The notes under the pieces: model-generated
Seen by the model: the letters and a program-made list of their open reading frames with translations, nothing else
Told to the model about the DNA's origin: nothing
The model's database searches: none
DNA from: JBNKZU01 sp050301795
Lineage (GTDB): Bacteria; Pseudomonadota; Gammaproteobacteria; Thiohalomonadales; Thiohalomonadaceae
Assembly (NCBI GenBank): GCA_050301795.1
Contig: JBNKZU010000038.1
Location: forward strand, 1 to 64,000
Reading direction: 5' to 3'
Length of the DNA: 64,000 bases
Part shown: positions 22,514-31,911 of the stretch, piece after piece
Numbering within the stretch: position 1 is the stretch's first letter
Layout: every line of letters begins with the position of its first letter
Position numbers and translations under genes: made by a program

Positions 22514-23890
22514 ATGCCTCATCTCTACTTTGCTGCACCACACAAGTCATCAGGTAAAACCACCATTACGCTGGGAGTTAGTGGTGCGCTGAAAGATAGT
22601 GGCTTAAAGGTTCAGAGCTTTAAAAAAGGACCTGATTATATCGACCCGATGTGGCTATCAGTTGCCAGTGGTAGCCATTGCTTTAATCTCGACTATCACA
22701 CCATGTCGAAAGACGAGATTCTGTATGAGTTTAACCGTCTCGATCAAAGTGCTGACATAAGTATTATCGAAGGCAATATGGGGTTGTTTGATAGTAGTGA
22801 TGTTGAGGGCACACAGAGCAACGCGGCGATGGCCAAGCTACTTAACGCAGCGGTGATCCTGGTTATCGATGTAAAAGGGGCAACACGTAGCATCGTTCCG
22901 TTGATTCAAGGCTTTATTAACTTTGATCCTGAGCTGAATATTGCCGGAATCATTCTCAATAATGTCGCGGGCAAACGCCATCTTCAGCGATTACACGCCG
23001 TGATAGAACATTACTGCGATATTCCGATCGTTGGGTCTGTGTTACGAGAATCCTCCATCACGATTGATGAGAGACATCTTGGTCTGGTTCCAAGTAATGA
23101 GAGTAATGCAGTACACCAACAGATTGATGCCATCGTTAAACATATCGCTAACTGTGTCGATCTTGAAATGATAAAAGCAATCGCATCGAAATCGGTTGCA
23201 CCAACAAGTGATTATCAGCCAACAGCGATCCAGCCACTATCCTCACCGATACGCATTGCTATCGCTAAAGATGAAGCATTTGGATTCTACTACAGCTCGG
23301 ATTTGGATCGGTTTAATCAACTTGGAGTTGAACTGGTGCCATTTAGCCCCCTAAGGGATGAGAAGCTTCCTAGTGATATTGATGGACTATTGATTGGTGG
23401 TGGTTTTCCTGAAACCCATATTGATGCGCTTCAAAACAATGTTTCAATGAGAGAGGCGCTTTATAATGCGATTGTGGACACCCATATCCCAACCTATGCA
23501 GAGTGTGGTGGATTGATGTATCTGTGTCGCTCCATTGAATGGTTTGGTTATGTCGGCTCAATGGTTGGTGTAATTCCGGGTGATGTGGCAATGTCTGAAA
23601 AGCCAGTCGGAAGAGGATACTCAGTGATCTCCCCGGTCTCACATCCCTGGGGTCTGGCTGACCAACACCGCTATTCGGTGCACGAATTTCACTATTCACA
23701 GGTGTTCAACCTCCCCGATTCGCTTCAATACACCTATCAGGTGGAGCGAGGTAACGGAATCATCAATCGGCAGGATGGCGTTGTTATCGGCAATCTGCTT
23801 GCAAACTATATTCATCTAAGGGATGTTGACGCTTTTCATTGGGTCGATTATTTCTGCCATTTTGTTTTATCCTGTAAACATCGTCATTAG
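22514..23890 (+). CDS. dsrN: DsrN, sirohaem amidase (CbiA/CobB-like)
   Basis: I start at ATG 22514, since the sequence Pro-His-Leu-Tyr-Phe-Ala-Ala-Pro-His-Lys-Ser-Ser-Gly-Lys-Thr-Thr begins the P-loop domain; a GTG 36 bases earlier would overlap the previous gene. The 458-residue protein combines the ATP-binding domain with a C-terminal class I glutamine amidotransferase domain whose nucleophile lies in Ala-Glu-Cys-Gly-Gly-Leu-Met-Tyr. DsrN is known to amidate sirohaem for DsrAB, using glutamine and ATP. Confidence 0.95.
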   Translation: MPHLYFAAPHKSSGKTTITLGVSGALKDSGLKVQSFKKGPDYIDPMWLSVASGSHCFNLDYHTMSKDEILYEFNRLDQSADISIIEGNMGLFDSSDVEGTQSNAAMAKLLNAAVILVIDVKGATRSIVPLIQGFINFDPELNIAGIILNNVAGKRHLQRLHAVIEHYCDIPIVGSVLRESSITIDERHLGLVPSNESNAVHQQIDAIVKHIANCVDLEMIKAIASKSVAPTSDYQPTAIQPLSSPIRIAIAKDEAFGFYYSSDLDRFNQLGVELVPFSPLRDEKLPSDIDGLLIGGGFPETHIDALQNNVSMREALYNAIVDTHIPTYAECGGLMYLCRSIEWFGYVGSMVGVIPGDVAMSEKPVGRGYSVISPVSHPWGLADQHRYSVHEFHYSQVFNLPDSLQYTYQVERGNGIINRQDGVVIGNLLANYIHLRDVDAFHWVDYFCHFVLSCKHRH

Positions 23891-23958
23891 AGTTGTAATC
23901 AAACGATAAGAGACATATTTTTAAGCCATTAAGAACAGTGTAACGAGGAAATAGAGTA

Positions 23959-24306
23959 ATGATTTCATTAACCATCGAAGCGGCCAAACAGGTTCGTACA
24001 GCAGCAAAACAGAGTCAATCTGAGGGCATGGCTTTAAGATTGGCAGCAAAAAAGAATTCTGATGGTTCACTCGAATACGGCATTGGCTTCGATAAGATCA
24101 ATGACGATGATATGGTTTTTGATTGTGAAGGGGTACAGGTGATCTTTGCACCTGAATACGGACCGCTTCTCAATGGCGCTACAATGGATTTTGTTGAGAT
24201 CACTGAGGGTGATTATCGATTTATATTCCTGAATCCAAACGACGCGAACTACACCCCTCCTACGGATTCTGCTGGTTGTGGCGATGGCTGTAGTAGCTGT
24301 AGCTAA
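23959..24306 (+). CDS. dsrR: DsrR, A-type-carrier-like protein with Cys-rich tail
   Basis: The 115-residue protein has the IscA/HesB fold (Thr-Ile-Glu-Ala-Ala-Lys-Gln-Val near the start, Gly-Pro-Leu-Leu-Asn-Gly-Ala near 75). The IscA cysteine arrangement is not kept: only one internal Cys (about 54) is seen. The tail ends Gly-Cys-Gly-Asp-Gly-Cys-Ser-Ser-Cys-Ser. DsrR of purple sulfur bacteria is reported to affect dsr expression post-transcriptionally and lacks the iron-sulfur ligands, so the tail here is notable. It follows dsrN by 68 bases with GAGGAAA upstream. Confidence 0.88.
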   Translation: MISLTIEAAKQVRTAAKQSQSEGMALRLAAKKNSDGSLEYGIGFDKINDDDMVFDCEGVQVIFAPEYGPLLNGATMDFVEITEGDYRFIFLNPNDANYTPPTDSAGCGDGCSSCS

Positions 24307-24394
24307 GCGCTAAACTCAAAACGCGGTCATTTAACACATTGTGTTACTATTGCTCTCCTTGATTTGTGGTTGAAAAGTATCAGAGGAGATTCCC

Positions 24395-26047
24395 TTGAAA
24401 GAGAGTGTTCAAATCAGTAATAAACCTGCGGTTACTGATCTCCTGAATCGAATCAGCTCTATACTTTTATTGGGTCAATCCAACAAATTGCCATCGAGCA
24501 AGGTTTTTAGAACACTGCTTATCTCATTAGCAGCGCTCTTTTTGACGCTGTTTATCACTCAGTTGATCAATCTGAGTTCAACGAAGATCATTACGGCTCC
24601 AGATGTGATCGCCACGATACTCGCTGGTATTGGCGTGATCCTGATGTTTGCTGTGGTAAATATCTTCAAGCAAACCCTCGTCTACCCCACCGAACGCCTG
24701 ACTAAATGGTCAGATGATGTTCGTTCTGGAAATCTTGATGTCCGATTGAATATCGATGAAATGGGAGAGCTTAAAGAGGTCTCCAGAGATATCAACAATC
24801 TGACAGATTATCTTCAGGCGATCTCGAAAAATATGGAGGATGAGGTCAAACGTCAGACCGCAGCGTTTGCACAAAAGGCCAAATCTCTTCAGGTTCTTTA
24901 TGATGTTGCTACCAGCTTGAACACATCTCACGATGTTAAGGGGATGCTCACCCGTTTCTTGCACAATATGCAGGAGATCGTTAACGCAACCGCTGGTACG
25001 GTTCGGCTTCTCAATGAAGAGGGCAAGATGGAGTTGGTCGCAAGCATCGGCCTTGGTGAAGATGTGTTGGAGCAGGAGCGGGAAATCTGCATCGATACCT
25101 GCTTGTGTGGCAATGCTGTTGATGTTGGTGAGGTGTTATTCAGGGATGACACGCATCAATGCAATAAAATGTTAGGACTACCAATGCTGCCTTATGAAGC
25201 GGAGATGATCGTTGTGCCGCTTCAGTATCATGGTAAAAACCTCGGGGTGTATAACCTTTTTGTTGATAAAAAAGAGGTTAAATCGAATCATGAATTGCGT
25301 GCCCTCTTCTCAAGTATCGGTCAGCATCTTGGTATGGCCATCGAGAAAGCACGACTGGATGAGGAATCAAAAAGGCTATCGATTATCAAAGAGAGAAACG
25401 CCCTCGCCCACGAACTACACGACTCATTGGCACAAACACTCGCCAGTTTACGGTTTCAGGTCGATATGCTTGATGAGACGCTTGAAGAAGCGTATCAGGA
25501 AAAGACGTTACAACGAGAGATCCAGCAGATTAAAGGCGGTCTTGATGAGGCCTACTCCGAGCTTCGAGAGCTGCTTGCACACTTTAGAGCACCGATGAAT
25601 GTCAAAGGGTTGATGCCTGCGCTTGAGGATCTCATCAGTAACTTCCGCAAACAGACCGGTATGCATGTGTTGTTGCAGAAGGAGTGGGACTCCTCCAACC
25701 TGCCGGCAAATCTTGAGATGCAGGTGCTTAGAATCATTCAGGAATCGCTGGCCAATATCCGTAAACATAGCCAGGCCAATACGGTTCGGGTATTAATGCG
25801 TTGTGATAATGAACAAAACTATGACATCCTCATTGAGGATGATGGTCTTGGAATGAGCAAACCCGCCTTCTCCGGTCACCCCGGAGAGCATATTGGGCTA
25901 ACGATCATGCAAGAACGAGCACGTCTGCTCGGTGGGGATTTTAAGATAGAGAGTGAATCTGACGAAGGAACAAGGGTACAATTATCATTCTCGCTCAAAG
26001 ACACCGAAAAACGTAATGAGCAAAAAGAGAAGTTTGTCCTGATATAG
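24395..26047 (+). CDS. NarX-like sensor histidine kinase
   Basis: This 550-residue membrane kinase starts at TTG 24395 with AGAGGAGA upstream. It has two N-terminal membrane helices (about 43-65 and 68-90), a HAMP linker (about 95-145), a GAF-like domain (about 165-320), a HisKA_3 helix with phospho-acceptor His342 (Glu-Leu-His-Asp-Ser-Leu-Ala-Gln), and an ATPase domain (Asp-Asp-Gly-Leu-Gly-Met). The periplasmic loop between helices is very short, so a cytoplasmic GAF or membrane signal is more likely than direct nitrate sensing. It sits 88 bases after dsrR and pairs with the next gene. Confidence 0.9.
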   Translation: MKESVQISNKPAVTDLLNRISSILLLGQSNKLPSSKVFRTLLISLAALFLTLFITQLINLSSTKIITAPDVIATILAGIGVILMFAVVNIFKQTLVYPTERLTKWSDDVRSGNLDVRLNIDEMGELKEVSRDINNLTDYLQAISKNMEDEVKRQTAAFAQKAKSLQVLYDVATSLNTSHDVKGMLTRFLHNMQEIVNATAGTVRLLNEEGKMELVASIGLGEDVLEQEREICIDTCLCGNAVDVGEVLFRDDTHQCNKMLGLPMLPYEAEMIVVPLQYHGKNLGVYNLFVDKKEVKSNHELRALFSSIGQHLGMAIEKARLDEESKRLSIIKERNALAHELHDSLAQTLASLRFQVDMLDETLEEAYQEKTLQREIQQIKGGLDEAYSELRELLAHFRAPMNVKGLMPALEDLISNFRKQTGMHVLLQKEWDSSNLPANLEMQVLRIIQESLANIRKHSQANTVRVLMRCDNEQNYDILIEDDGLGMSKPAFSGHPGEHIGLTIMQERARLLGGDFKIESESDEGTRVQLSFSLKDTEKRNEQKEKFVLI

Positions 26048-26061
26048 ATGAAATAGGAAAT

Positions 26062-26724
26062 ATGCGCGTATTAATTGTTGATGATCATACCTTGTTCCGA
26101 AGTGGACTTGAGACACTGCTGGAACGACACGGAATCGAGGTGATCGGCGCTGCCGGTAACGGGCGTGATGGCTTTATGAAAGCCAAAGAACTAGCACCTG
26201 ATGTTCTGTTGCTCGATATGCGTATGCCAGAGATGTCTGGCCTTGAGGTACTTGCAGGACTACGTGCAACTGGGTTTACCTTTCCGATTGTGATGCTAAC
26301 CACATCGAATGAAGAGCAGGATCTTGTCGAGAGCCTACGCAGTGGTGCACAGGGATATCTACTCAAGGATATGGAACCAAGTGAACTGGTGCTGGCACTT
26401 CGCAATATCGTAGCGGGACAAACCGTAGTGGCACCGGAACTGGCCGGGGTTCTGGCTAAGGTTGTCCAGGGTGATGTGGTTGAAGATGTCGAGAAAAAAC
26501 TCTCCCCTTTTGCCGAACTTACTCCACGAGAACATGAGATACTCTGTCTGCTTGCTGAGGGACAAAGCAATAAACTGATCGCACGAAATCTCGGCATCTC
26601 TGATGGCACTGTAAAGCTTCATGTTAAAGCAATCTTAAGAAAGCTTAATGTTCACTCCCGCGTTGAAGCAGCAGTTATGGCGGTTGAACAGAGCTTCTGT
26701 CAAAAAGAGATTGAAGCCCCGTAA
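26062..26724 (+). CDS. NarL/FixJ-family response regulator
   Basis: The 220-residue regulator has a receiver domain with acidic pocket Asp7-Asp8, phospho-acceptor Asp52 (Leu-Leu-Leu-Asp-Met-Arg-Met-Pro) and a C-terminal LuxR-type helix-turn-helix (Leu-Thr-Pro-Arg-Glu-His-Glu-Ile-Leu near 151; Gly-Thr-Val-Lys-Leu-His-Val-Lys). It begins 14 bases after the kinase stop with AGGAAAT upstream. Targets are unknown; a role at the dsr promoter is possible given the position and the TACCCCT heptamer at 10385. Confidence 0.92.
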   Translation: MRVLIVDDHTLFRSGLETLLERHGIEVIGAAGNGRDGFMKAKELAPDVLLLDMRMPEMSGLEVLAGLRATGFTFPIVMLTTSNEEQDLVESLRSGAQGYLLKDMEPSELVLALRNIVAGQTVVAPELAGVLAKVVQGDVVEDVEKKLSPFAELTPREHEILCLLAEGQSNKLIARNLGISDGTVKLHVKAILRKLNVHSRVEAAVMAVEQSFCQKEIEAP

Positions 26725-27891
26725 ATGTCAGTTTGTATGCTTCGCAATCTCTTAATCACTATCCTGCTGTTTCTATCATCAAATATCCTTCTTGCTGAAG
26801 AGGATTCAGAGCAGCGCTGGTATAGTGTTGAAATCATTATCTATGAGCAACCCGATGACTACCGTTGGGATGGTGAGCGCAACACCACCATAATTACTTC
26901 AGCCACACTTGAGAATATGGTAGAGCTCAAGCCCTATAAACTGACCCCAACACCACTAGAAATAGAAGATCCAGCAATAGTCACGATTGAGGGTGAACAG
27001 GTATTAACAGAGCAACCTCAAACCGATGCACAAATTAAAGAACCCACTGATGTCGCGTCTACTACTGTCGAAGCTACAGAAGAAAACGTAGAACCTTTTC
27101 AGTGGCCTGAGCCGTTCTCGATCCCCGATTCTGACCAATTCCTTTTAAATGAATACGCCCGCAAAATCAAAGAGAGCACCCAACTCAAATTACTGTTACA
27201 TACCGCCTGGCAACAGCCAGGACTAGCCAAGGAAGAGGCCGTTGCAGTTCATGTCCATGACGCTATTATCAATGAAGTTATGGATCAGGAGCCACCTACT
27301 CCGATGACCGAAGCAGAAGTTAATAAAGAGCCAGAAGAGCTAAATGCAAACCCTGAACCTGAGACTGCGCCATCAGAAACAGTACCAGGCCAGAGTGAAT
27401 CGGAATCAATTCAGGAAGCGAATAACGACAATCAATCATCACTGCCAGATGAGCAACAAGATTCAGAAACACAGACTCAAGAAGATGCCGAAGTCGTAAC
27501 TCTGTTTGATGAGGTCTATCAACAACAGGACAACCAGACAGATTCTAAAGATAAACAGAAAAGAGATAGCATAGATGGCTCCATCACAGTGCGCCTATCG
27601 CGTTATCTCCACATGGATATCGATCTAACCTATACCATAAAAGAAGAGCGGCCTGTACAAACACATAACGATAAAACAGCACTAAAGCTATCAGCAGCGA
27701 CAGAAAGCCCAAAACTCTATTCAACGCTAATGGCAGCAAATATAACGTCAGGAAAACCGATAAAATATCGGCTGGTGCATTCAAGAAAGATGCGCAGTAA
27801 AGAGATACACTACATCGACCATCCCAAAATTGGGATCATTGCGCTAATCACCCCTATCGAACCACCTGAGCCAAAGACTATTGGAGATTGA
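26725..27891 (+). CDS. CsiV-like envelope protein
   Basis: The 388-residue protein has a signal peptide (about residues 6-24, ending Leu-Leu-Ala-Glu). Next is Arg-Trp-Tyr-Ser-Val-Glu-Ile-Ile-Ile-Tyr-Glu as in the CsiV family, a long Glu/Gln/Pro-rich central linker (about 75-280), and a C-terminal beta domain (Val-Arg-Leu-Ser-Arg-Tyr-Leu-His-Met-Asp near 290). CsiV binds peptidoglycan and supports the LpoA/PBP1A system in Vibrio. The ATG directly follows the regulator's stop; a second ATG 12 bases on is possible. A hairpin ends the unit. Confidence 0.75.
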   Translation: MSVCMLRNLLITILLFLSSNILLAEEDSEQRWYSVEIIIYEQPDDYRWDGERNTTIITSATLENMVELKPYKLTPTPLEIEDPAIVTIEGEQVLTEQPQTDAQIKEPTDVASTTVEATEENVEPFQWPEPFSIPDSDQFLLNEYARKIKESTQLKLLLHTAWQQPGLAKEEAVAVHVHDAIINEVMDQEPPTPMTEAEVNKEPEELNANPEPETAPSETVPGQSESESIQEANNDNQSSLPDEQQDSETQTQEDAEVVTLFDEVYQQQDNQTDSKDKQKRDSIDGSITVRLSRYLHMDIDLTYTIKEERPVQTHNDKTALKLSAATESPKLYSTLMAANITSGKPIKYRLVHSRKMRSKEIHYIDHPKIGIIALITPIEPPEPKTIGD

Positions 27892-27926
27892 CTCCTCTCA
27901 TAATTCATTTGAAAGGTAGTTGGTAG

Positions 27927-27952
27927 GTTGGGCTGAACCTGTGAAGCCCAAC
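27927..27952. terminator. convergent hairpin between csiV-like gene and mtnP
   Basis: GTTGGGCT (27927-27934) pairs with AGCCCAAC (27945-27952) over a 10-base loop, immediately before the mtnP stop codon. There is no long T-run. It may serve as a terminator for the rightward genes or in both directions. Confidence 0.55.
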
Positions 27953-28696
27953 TTATACACTGACAATCACTGTTTCTAGCAACTTACGCACATCTTCCAT
28001 GCCACCTTTGAGGTAACGCTCGATCATCTCCATTGTGATCTCTTCATCGATGATGCCGGCGGCCATGTTGGCGACTACTGATATAGCGGCGTAACAGAGA
28101 TCTAACTCTTTGGCGAGTGCAGCTTCCGGCATGGCAGTCATGCCAACCAGGTCGCAGCCATCTCTTTCGAGACGCTTTATTTCAGCAGCCGACTCAAGCC
28201 TTGGTCCTTGTGTTGCAGCATAGACACCTTTATCAAATACATTGAGTCCACACTGCGTTGCAGCTTGCAGTATCTCTTCTCGAAGTGTCTGACAGTATGG
28301 CCAAGTAAAATCGATATGTGTGACCTCTGTTAGTCCCTCTTCAAAGAAGGTGCCTATCCTTGAATGTGTGTAGTCAATGATCTGATCCGGAATGATGACC
28401 TTTCCTGGTGTCATGTCACGATGGATAGCACCAACAGCATTAACAGCGATTACTTTTTTAGCCCCGCTATTTTTCAGCGCCCAGATATTGGCGCGATAGT
28501 TTATTTTGTGTGGCGGTATGGTGTGTTTGTCACCATGTCGTGGCAGGAACAGAATCTGCCTTCCAGCAATCTCTCCGTATGAAAGAGGTGCTGATGGCTC
28601 ACCATACGGTGTGTTGACCGAGATACTATTAACAATCTTCAAACCCTTGAGTGAATCAAGACCTGTCCCACCTATTATTGCCAGATCAACCATCAT
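27953..28696 (-). CDS. mtnP: S-methyl-5'-thioinosine phosphorylase
   Basis: The 247-residue PNP-family enzyme shows Gly-Gly-Thr-Gly-Leu near residue 9, Phe-Leu-Pro-Arg-His-Gly near 50, Asn-Ala-Val-Gly-Ala-Ile near 86, Gln-Gly-Pro-Arg-Leu-Glu-Ser-Ala-Ala-Glu and Gly-Met-Thr-Ala-Met-Pro-Glu-Ala. It cleaves methylthioinosine (or methylthioadenosine) to the base and methylthioribose-1-phosphate. The adjacent hypoxanthine phosphoribosyltransferase gene favours the thioinosine form, as in Pseudomonas, because the released base would be hypoxanthine. The two genes overlap by one base. Confidence 0.9.
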   Translation of the reverse strand: MMVDLAIIGGTGLDSLKGLKIVNSISVNTPYGEPSAPLSYGEIAGRQILFLPRHGDKHTIPPHKINYRANIWALKNSGAKKVIAVNAVGAIHRDMTPGKVIIPDQIIDYTHSRIGTFFEEGLTEVTHIDFTWPYCQTLREEILQAATQCGLNVFDKGVYAATQGPRLESAAEIKRLERDGCDLVGMTAMPEAALAKELDLCYAAISVVANMAAGIIDEEITMEMIERYLKGGMEDVRKLLETVIVSV

Positions 28697-29247
28697 TACA
28701 TTCCTCTTACGGCATAGATGCCAGGGGCATTACGAAGATACTCTTTATAATCCATGCCAAATCCAAAGAGATACCGATCTTCGGTTTCCACTCCAACATA
28801 GTCGGCCTCTATCCCAGCATTGCGATCATGAATTTTTTTAACTAACACTGCACTGAGAACCTTTGTGGCACCGGCATTATGGCAATAGTCAATGATCGCC
28901 TTTAGGGTATCACCGACATCCAGAATGTCATCGACGATTAGTACTGTTCTTCCTTCGAGTGACCTTGTTGGTTCAGCAATCCAGTGGATGGTATCCCCCT
29001 CAGTTTTGCCGCGATAACGTGTTGCATGGAGATAGTCGATCTCCAATGGAAAATCGAGGTGACTTATCAGTATTCCAGCAGGGATAATTGCACCGGATAG
29101 AACGGTAATCACAATCGGGTTTTCATCTTTGAGATCTTCGGTGATTGTATTTGCCATAACCTTGATGGCTTCTTCAATCTCTGCTCTTGAATAGAGACAG
29201 TCGGCTTCCTGATAGACCTTTTCGGCCTCTTTTGTACTTATACTCAT
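28696..29247 (-). CDS. hpt: hypoxanthine-guanine phosphoribosyltransferase
   Basis: The 183-residue enzyme carries the PRPP motif Val-Leu-Ile-Val-Asp-Asp-Ile-Leu-Asp-Val-Gly-Asp-Thr-Leu near 101-114 and the Tyr-Leu-His-Ala-Thr-Arg-Tyr segment. It returns hypoxanthine or guanine to the nucleotide pool and pairs functionally with mtnP. It overlaps the upstream MscS-type gene by 4 bases. Confidence 0.92.
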   Translation of the reverse strand: MSISTKEAEKVYQEADCLYSRAEIEEAIKVMANTITEDLKDENPIVITVLSGAIIPAGILISHLDFPLEIDYLHATRYRGKTEGDTIHWIAEPTRSLEGRTVLIVDDILDVGDTLKAIIDYCHNAGATKVLSAVLVKKIHDRNAGIEADYVGVETEDRYLFGFGMDYKEYLRNAPGIYAVRGM

Positions 29248-30359
29248 ACCTGCCCTTCAGAGGGAATGCTTGGTTGGTGTGATTGCAGATGAACTGTCGA
29301 TGTCGGAAATGCAAATTCAGCATTATGTCCTTCAACGATATCAATGATCTTTAACAGAACATCCTGTTTGACGTTGTGATACTCAATCCAGTTGGTTGTT
29401 TTTGTAAAGGTATAAACAAAGAACTCCAGTGAGGATGATGCAAACTTGTTCAGGTTAACAATAAGTGTTTGGGTACTATCAATATCCGGGTGTTCTTTTA
29501 ACATCGCCTTGATATCCTGAATAATCGTTCCGACCTTTGATGCATCATCATAACGTATGCCGATGTTTTCATAGATGCGGCGATGGCTCATTCTTGAAGG
29601 ATTTTCGACAGCGATATTTGCAAAGGTTGCATTAGGGATATAGAGCGGCCGCTTGTCAAAGGTGCGGATCACTGAGAGTCGCCACCCAATCTTTTCAACG
29701 GTTCCTTCGATATCGCGATCCGGAGATCGGATCCAGTCGCCGATCTTAAATGGTCGGTCGAGATAGATCATCAGGCCACCAAAGAAGTTGGCCAATAGAT
29801 CCTTGGCGGCAAAGCCAACTGCAATACCACCCATTCCGCCAAAGGCAAGAATGCCTGAGACACTGAAGCCGAGGGTTTGTAGTGCCATTAGTATTGAGGT
29901 GATAATCACAGAGAGGCGTATCAGTCTGGTCACAGCCTCGACTGTATGCATATCGAGACTTTTACCCTCTTCTATTGCCTGTCTGACCAGGTTATCACTT
30001 GCAGATTGGATTAAACGTAACAGAAACCAGGTAAAGGCGATAATGACGCCAACGTATCGGATCGATTCAAGGGCGTCAAAGATAATGGAATGACTACTCT
30101 TGGCAACAATAGCCGCAGCAAAGGTTATTCCGACCAGCCATATAATTAAGGTCAATGGTGGATTTATCGCAAAGTGGAAAGCGTCATCCCATATCTGAAC
30201 TGTTTTGGTGATACGCGCGTGTATGCGTCTTAAAATAAACTTTTGAAAAAAGTCGAGCAGTAGCGTAAGAAAAACTACAGTAAAGACCTGAAGTACCAAT
30301 GCTGTGGTACCCTCCTGCTCAAAGACTGCATTAATTGCTTGAAGTATTGAGTCCATCAC
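29244..30359 (-). CDS. MscS-family mechanosensitive channel
   Basis: The 371-residue protein has an N-terminal tail and about four membrane helices. The pore helix and beta domain follow: Gly-Gly-Met-Gly-Gly-Ile-Ala-Val-Gly-Phe-Ala-Ala-Lys-Asp near 177 and Phe-Lys-Ile-Gly-Asp-Trp-Ile near 205. MscS proteins release solutes on osmotic downshift. It shares one base with the nagZ stop. Confidence 0.9.
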   Translation of the reverse strand: MMDSILQAINAVFEQEGTTALVLQVFTVVFLTLLLDFFQKFILRRIHARITKTVQIWDDAFHFAINPPLTLIIWLVGITFAAAIVAKSSHSIIFDALESIRYVGVIIAFTWFLLRLIQSASDNLVRQAIEEGKSLDMHTVEAVTRLIRLSVIITSILMALQTLGFSVSGILAFGGMGGIAVGFAAKDLLANFFGGLMIYLDRPFKIGDWIRSPDRDIEGTVEKIGWRLSVIRTFDKRPLYIPNATFANIAVENPSRMSHRRIYENIGIRYDDASKVGTIIQDIKAMLKEHPDIDSTQTLIVNLNKFASSSLEFFVYTFTKTTNWIEYHNVKQDVLLKIIDIVEGHNAEFAFPTSTVHLQSHQPSIPSEGQV

Positions 30360-31411
30360 TAAAAACCGAAATCAAATTCTAAAGGCTCATGTAACTCCAT
30401 TTTATGAAGTGCCTTAATTGCCTGATGCCAAGCTTTGCTGCCATGTAATTGATCAAAGGTTGTTTTATGTCGGCCATGGAGCCTGACAAGTCGTGCCGAA
30501 AGCACAGGGTCAGGTTGATACTCCAGACCATCAAGTAGTTCATCAACCGCAGTGCTGTCATTACACACTAAAACCATATCGCAACCGGCTTTCATGGCCG
30601 CTTTGGCGCTGGCAACAACATTTCCGGCAACACGCGCACCCTCCATGGATAGATCGTCGCTAAATATCACGCCTTGAAAACCCAGCTCTTTTCTTAAAAT
30701 CTCTTGTAACCAATAGCGTGAAAAACCAGCGGGATTATGATCAACCTTCTCATAGACCACATGTGCTGGCATGATGCCGTCTAGTCCGTGTCTAATCATA
30801 CGTTCAAAGGGAACCAGATCATCCATGCGAATATCTCCAAGAGATCGATGATCAACAGGAAGGTCGGTATGTGAATCCTCTCCAACACCACCATGACCAG
30901 GAAAGTGTTTTCCGACAGCCGCCATTCCTGCGTGTTTCATTCCCTTCATAGTGTGATTGGCAATATCACTGACGATATCGGGTTGGCGATGGAAGGCACG
31001 ATCGCCGATCACACTACTTATCCCAAAATCAATATCAAGAACCGGTGCAAAACTAAAATCGACACCAACCGCACGAAGTTCTGTTGCAAGAACCCATCCT
31101 GCCGTTTCCGCGAGATTCCTGGCGCGACGACGGTCAATATCGTATATCTTTCCAAACTCAGCGGCAGCCGGGATATGTGTGAAGCCATCTCTAAAGCGTT
31201 GTACCCTTCCCCCTTCATGATCGACAGCGATCAGAAGTGGTTTACGATTGACTTGATGGATGTCATTAATAAGCGCTTCAAGCTGTTGATGATCCTGATA
31301 GTTCCGACTAAATAGAATGACACCGCCAACCAGCGGGTGGATCAGTCGCTCTTTCTCAATCTCTGTAAGCGTTAGACCGCCAACATCGATCATTACTGGC
31401 CCAAGACTCAT
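30359..31411 (-). CDS. nagZ: beta-N-acetylhexosaminidase
   Basis: The 350-residue cytoplasmic family 3 glycosidase recycles peptidoglycan by removing GlcNAc from anhydromuropeptides. It has Ala-Val-Asp-His-Glu-Gly-Gly-Arg-Val-Gln-Arg near 62, Lys-His-Phe-Pro-Gly-His-Gly near 163 and the nucleophile Asp in Phe-Ser-Asp-Asp-Leu-Ser-Met-Glu near 247. It is part of a leftward group with the L,D-transpeptidase, which also works on cell wall. Confidence 0.95.
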   Translation of the reverse strand: MSLGPVMIDVGGLTLTEIEKERLIHPLVGGVILFSRNYQDHQQLEALINDIHQVNRKPLLIAVDHEGGRVQRFRDGFTHIPAAAEFGKIYDIDRRRARNLAETAGWVLATELRAVGVDFSFAPVLDIDFGISSVIGDRAFHRQPDIVSDIANHTMKGMKHAGMAAVGKHFPGHGGVGEDSHTDLPVDHRSLGDIRMDDLVPFERMIRHGLDGIMPAHVVYEKVDHNPAGFSRYWLQEILRKELGFQGVIFSDDLSMEGARVAGNVVASAKAAMKAGCDMVLVCNDSTAVDELLDGLEYQPDPVLSARLVRLHGRHKTTFDQLHGSKAWHQAIKALHKMELHEPLEFDFGF

Positions 31412-31423
31412 CTCTGTCCTCGT

Positions 31424-31900
31424 CTATTCATCAATAATTTCAACTCTGCAACCCACATCAGTTTTATCAAAGAGATCAATTAGATCATGATTCCGCATTC
31501 GGATACAACCATGCGATGCAGCCACTCCAACAGGTTCGCTATCAGGAGTCCCATGAATGTAGATATAGCGCCGCATTGTATCAACATTACCGAGTCTGTT
31601 CTTTCCCGGCTCTAATCCACTCAGCCATAAAATTCTCGTCAAAATCCAATCGTCTTTTGGATTGTGAATCTTCTCATTATAGATCTCTCCAGTAGCTCGC
31701 CTGGCTTTGAAAATCGATCCTAGTGGGAGTCCGGCTCCAATCTTGGCACGGATGATGTGTAAACCACGAGGAGTGCAACCACTTCCATTCATCTCCCCTG
31801 CGCCATTGCGTGCAGTAGAAACAGGATAAGAGCAAATCAGTTTTTGCCCATCAAACAGATCCAGACTCTGTTTGCGAATAGAGATCACGATATGGTGCAA
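31424..31900 (-). CDS. YkuD-type L,D-transpeptidase domain protein
   Basis: I place the start at TTG 31900, about nine bases after AGGAG; the frame is also open to a TTG at 31918, which would overlap the CYTH gene. The product is about 158 residues, with the catalytic motif Val-Ala-Ala-Ser-His-Gly-Cys-Ile-Arg-Met near the C-terminus and His-Gly-Thr-Pro upstream. These enzymes form or trim peptidoglycan cross-links in the periplasm, but no signal peptide is visible, so export is unclear. Confidence 0.85.
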   Translation of the reverse strand: MHHIVISIRKQSLDLFDGQKLICSYPVSTARNGAGEMNGSGCTPRGLHIIRAKIGAGLPLGSIFKARRATGEIYNEKIHNPKDDWILTRILWLSGLEPGKNRLGNVDTMRRYIYIHGTPDSEPVGVAASHGCIRMRNHDLIDLFDKTDVGCRVEIIDE

Positions 31901-31911
31901 TGACAAAACTC

